From: Flammeovirga sp. OC4
GTDB taxonomy: Bacteria > Bacteroidota > Bacteroidia > Cytophagales > Flammeovirgaceae
Direction: 5' to 3'
Assembly (NCBI RefSeq): GCF_000812565.1
Contig: NZ_JTAM01000029.1
Span: forward strand, 40,147-104,146
Length of the DNA stretch: 64,000 nucleotides
The notes beneath the pieces were generated by a model. It was not told where the DNA came from and ran no database searches. It saw only the letters and a list, made by a program, of their open reading frames with translations. Positions 61,848 to 64,000 of this stretch are shown piece after piece. The position numbers and the translations under genes are program-made. The number at the start of each line of letters is the position of its first letter. Within the stretch, counting starts at the first letter, position 1.

Positions 61848-62097
61848 ATGAAACGAGTATATTTCATATTTCTACTTTTTGGTAATATTATATGTACAAC
61901 TACAATGTCTATTCTCAAAAATTTACCCAGTACTACCACAAGCGGTTACGAATTACCCTTTACTCAAAATGATTTGTGGTATGGATCATTATTATATTAT
62001 CAGAGCTGATGGCTCTTTTGAAGAATATAATGGTAATGGAGTATTAAATACAGTAAATAAAAATTGTCATAAAAATGAAGAAGCAACAGATTGTTAA
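61848..62097 (+). pseudogene. Small secreted protein gene, apparently frameshifted
   Basis: An ATG at 61848 begins a good signal peptide (MKRVYFIFLLFGNIICTTT) and runs 53 codons to a TGA at 62007. A second frame overlapping it, from 61969 to 62097, reads like the body of a real protein (MDHYYIIRADGSFEEYNGNG). Joining them near 61965-62000 with a one-base shift gives one plausible secreted protein of about 80 residues. This suggests a broken gene or a sequencing error; two tiny genes are the alternative. The next gene starts inside its end. Confidence 0.4.
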
Positions 62098-62674
62098 CAT
62101 AGCCTTTATACTATTATTTAGTATTTATGGATGTAAAAAGCCTCTCCAAAGGGAGGGAAAAGATGTATCTATAACACCTTGTCAGTCAGTTCATTTTATT
62201 CATGAAGATACGACTACAAGAAGGTTGATGAAAGAGACAATATCAAGTTTTGTGATGAATGGTCTATTTAGAAATGACAAGGGTATAGTCGAGTTAAGAA
62301 TATTTCATGATAGTGTTGGCAATGAGAGATGGTACATCACTGCAATAATTGAAGATCGTTATAAGTATACTTCAGATGTAACCCCTGTTTTTGAAGAATT
62401 TAGAGGTGATGTTATTTTAATTTATGATGATGAGTTAAAAGAAGAAAGAGAAAATCTTTCAGATTCAGAAAAAAAACAAATAAGAGAATGTCAGAGTATT
62501 ATCATCAGTGATAGGTTATATGCTAAAGTAGAGCGTCAGTTTAGATGGTCGACCGATAGAATGGGGGATCGAAAAATTCAAGGGGCACGAAGAGAAGCTA
62601 CAGGTTGGCCCGCTACAAGGATATATATATTCTATAAGGATGGTAGATATGAGCTCGAATCTCAGACTTATTAG
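62075..62674 (+). CDS. Putative lipoprotein of unknown function
   Basis: The 199-residue product begins with a lipoprotein-type signal (LLFSIYGC, Cys about residue 20). The mature part is highly charged, with FRNDKGIVELRIFHDSVG and a C-terminal IFYKDGRYELESQ, and I recognise no family. It overlaps the end of the frameshifted frame by 23 bases and is followed by two more secreted or membrane proteins. The tail of small lipoproteins resembles polymorphic toxin-immunity loci, but no toxin domain is in view. Confidence 0.6.
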   Translation: MKKQQIVNIAFILLFSIYGCKKPLQREGKDVSITPCQSVHFIHEDTTTRRLMKETISSFVMNGLFRNDKGIVELRIFHDSVGNERWYITAIIEDRYKYTSDVTPVFEEFRGDVILIYDDELKEERENLSDSEKKQIRECQSIIISDRLYAKVERQFRWSTDRMGDRKIQGARREATGWPATRIYIFYKDGRYELESQTY

Positions 62675-62810
62675 TTTTTTATCTAAAATAGACATATTTT
62701 AATTTTTTTTATTTACTACAAATTAAACCGTAGTAAACACTAATTATGTAATGATGAAGACAAAATTGGTATTTACGAAAGTTTAATATGTAACTATTGT
62801 ACAGAAGACT

Positions 62811-63704
62811 ATGGTAAAAAAAATAGTAGTATTTTCTTTAATTTTAAGTATGACATCATGTTCTCAAATTTCCATGGAAAAGTTTAAAGACAAGGCTATG
62901 AGTTATTTTTTGAACAAGGCTTTAAATCCTTTAGGTAAAGTGTCTGCTAGAAATGTAAAAATTTTTAAGGATACTCCAGTATATAAAGTAGCAAAAACAT
63001 TAGCATCTGACGATTATGACAAAGTGTTGTATCAATTAAAAGGTTTGTCCGGTAATCTAATTGACTGTCAAGAGCCATTTTACGGGCAAACTTTACTATC
63101 TTTTTCAACTCTAAATGGTTATTACAATGCTTGTAGGGCATTAGTGGATGCAGGAGCTGATGTAAATATAACATCTTCCTATGATGGGGATTCAGCTTTT
63201 ACAACGGCATGTAAGATTAAAGAAGATAATCGGTTTATTCTTTTGTATTTAGAAAACGGAGCTAATGTTCATTATGAATTAGCAGATTCTATTAGAGGTT
63301 TAAGAACTCCTCTTATTATGGCTTGTGATACTGGTTTGGATAAAGTGAAGTTATTGATTGATGCAGGAGCAGATCCAAACTATTATAAAGAAAATGGAAC
63401 TTCCCCTCGTTCCCCTTTGAATCATGCATTATCTAGGAATAAGATAGATATTGTTAATTATTTAGTAATGGAACAAAAAGTCGATGTCAAAAAGATTTAT
63501 AAGTTTGATCATGGTATAACATGGGCTTTAAGACAAATGCTTTTTCCTCTTGATTCTAAGAGATATCAAATGAAAATGGAATTGGTAAATTACTTAAAGA
63601 AAGAAGGTGTTGATTATTCTGCTGAACCAATTCCTGAGAGAATATTAGAAATAAAAGAAGGACTTGAAAAAAAATATGGAAAAGGTTACTTGGATATTTA
63701 TTAG
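62811..63704 (+). CDS. Ankyrin-repeat lipoprotein
   Basis: The 297-residue protein has a lipoprotein signal (LILSMTSC, Cys about residue 17) and three to four ankyrin repeats between about 75 and 235 (ALVDAGADVNITSSYDG, YLENGANVHYEL, LLIDAGADPNYYKENG, NYLVMEQKVDVKK). Ankyrin repeats bind proteins, and lipid-anchored ankyrin proteins next to other small secreted genes often act as immunity or envelope adaptors. The partner is unknown. The 130-bp gap before it holds nothing clear. Confidence 0.75.
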   Translation: MVKKIVVFSLILSMTSCSQISMEKFKDKAMSYFLNKALNPLGKVSARNVKIFKDTPVYKVAKTLASDDYDKVLYQLKGLSGNLIDCQEPFYGQTLLSFSTLNGYYNACRALVDAGADVNITSSYDGDSAFTTACKIKEDNRFILLYLENGANVHYELADSIRGLRTPLIMACDTGLDKVKLLIDAGADPNYYKENGTSPRSPLNHALSRNKIDIVNYLVMEQKVDVKKIYKFDHGITWALRQMLFPLDSKRYQMKMELVNYLKKEGVDYSAEPIPERILEIKEGLEKKYGKGYLDIY

Positions 63705-63794
63705 AACATGAAATTTCAAAAAATACAATTTGTGAAAATGATCCTATAAATAGGGAAACTAATCTTTTAGAGAAAGTTATATGTTTAAATATTA

Positions 63795-64000
63795 ATGAAA
63801 AAAGTATTATATATTACTAGTTTAGTAATTCTTTGTATATCTGTTCTTTGTTTATATTCCGGTTGGGTTGTATATGCTCATCAAAGACCTAGTATGAATA
63901 TTTTGACAAAGGGAATTAATCACTTTTCAGGATTCCCAAAACTAGTCATAGAAGTTTATGACGATTATAAAAAACTGGATTTGCAACATTTTTTCGGATA
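63795..64000 (+). CDS. Membrane or secreted protein, cut by the right window edge
   Basis: The frame starts with MKKVLYITSLVILCISVLCLYSG, a single N-terminal membrane span or uncleaved signal, and is still open at the end of the window after 68 codons. The part seen after the span (INHFSGFPKLVIEVYDDYKK) has no recognised motif. It belongs to the run of small envelope proteins at this end. Confidence 0.5.
   Translation, partial: MKKVLYITSLVILCISVLCLYSGWVVYAHQRPSMNILTKGINHFSGFPKLVIEVYDDYKKLDLQHFFG

Overview
The window is AT-rich bacterial DNA that reads as Bacteroidota. Several start regions carry a TAnnTTTG -7 box, there are no obvious Shine-Dalgarno signals, and it encodes a GLPGLI protein beside a TonB-linked receptor, a carboxypeptidase-regulatory plug domain, a reg_prop/Y_Y_Y sensor and a menaquinone-type isochorismate synthase. 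The mix of marine-type sulfatase, GH30 enzyme and many multidomain sensors suggests a free-living, probably marine Cytophagales (Flammeovirga-like) organism; the genus is an inference. No rRNA, tRNA, CRISPR array or transposase gene was seen.

Layout. 0-14.5 kb holds envelope and core genes: two OmpA/carboxypeptidase-regulatory-like secreted proteins (one cut by the left edge), glgX, murA, a secreted thioredoxin-like protein, an isochorismate synthase, a DUF885-like membrane protein, an alpha/beta hydrolase, a CBS protein, NAD kinase and an M3 peptidase. 14.6-27.4 kb holds recQ, a five-gene leftward operon (miaA, histidine kinase, response regulator, REC-kinase, REC-CRP regulator), thymidine kinase, a large CHASE3/GAF/PAS sensor with no output domain, and a cyclophilin. 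27.6-36.7 kb has a GLPGLI/TonB-type receptor module, two HAD phosphatases, an AraC regulator, a sulfatase and an HNH-AP2 protein.

The most unusual region is 36.7-56 kb. A 7-TM protein with a degenerate NtrC-type AAA+ domain and a Fis-type helix-turn-helix precedes a long, all-rightward gene train: an atypical arginase-fold hydrolase, three short-chain dehydrogenases, an Ldh2-type dehydrogenase, a zinc deaminase, a membrane protein, an outer-membrane barrel, a fold-III PLP decarboxylase with an altered active-site motif, a CehA/McbA PHP hydrolase, a 14-TM exporter-like MFS protein, a second NAD kinase of alphaproteobacterial type, an alginate-export-type porin and a D15-type barrel. I infer an undescribed catabolic route for an amidino/guanidino or other nitrogenous compound. 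A 16-bp motif (15/16 identical) lies upstream of both the regulator and the first enzyme and is a candidate binding site.

56-64 kb contains a GH30 glycosidase, a reg_prop/SpoIIE phosphatase, and a tail of small secreted proteins, one apparently frameshifted and one with ankyrin repeats. Intergenic DNA between 48 and 62 kb carries structured dispersed elements: a four-hairpin REP-like unit, and a family of palindromic repeats whose hairpin arms change together between copies. Many convergent gene pairs are closed by strong stem-loop terminators.
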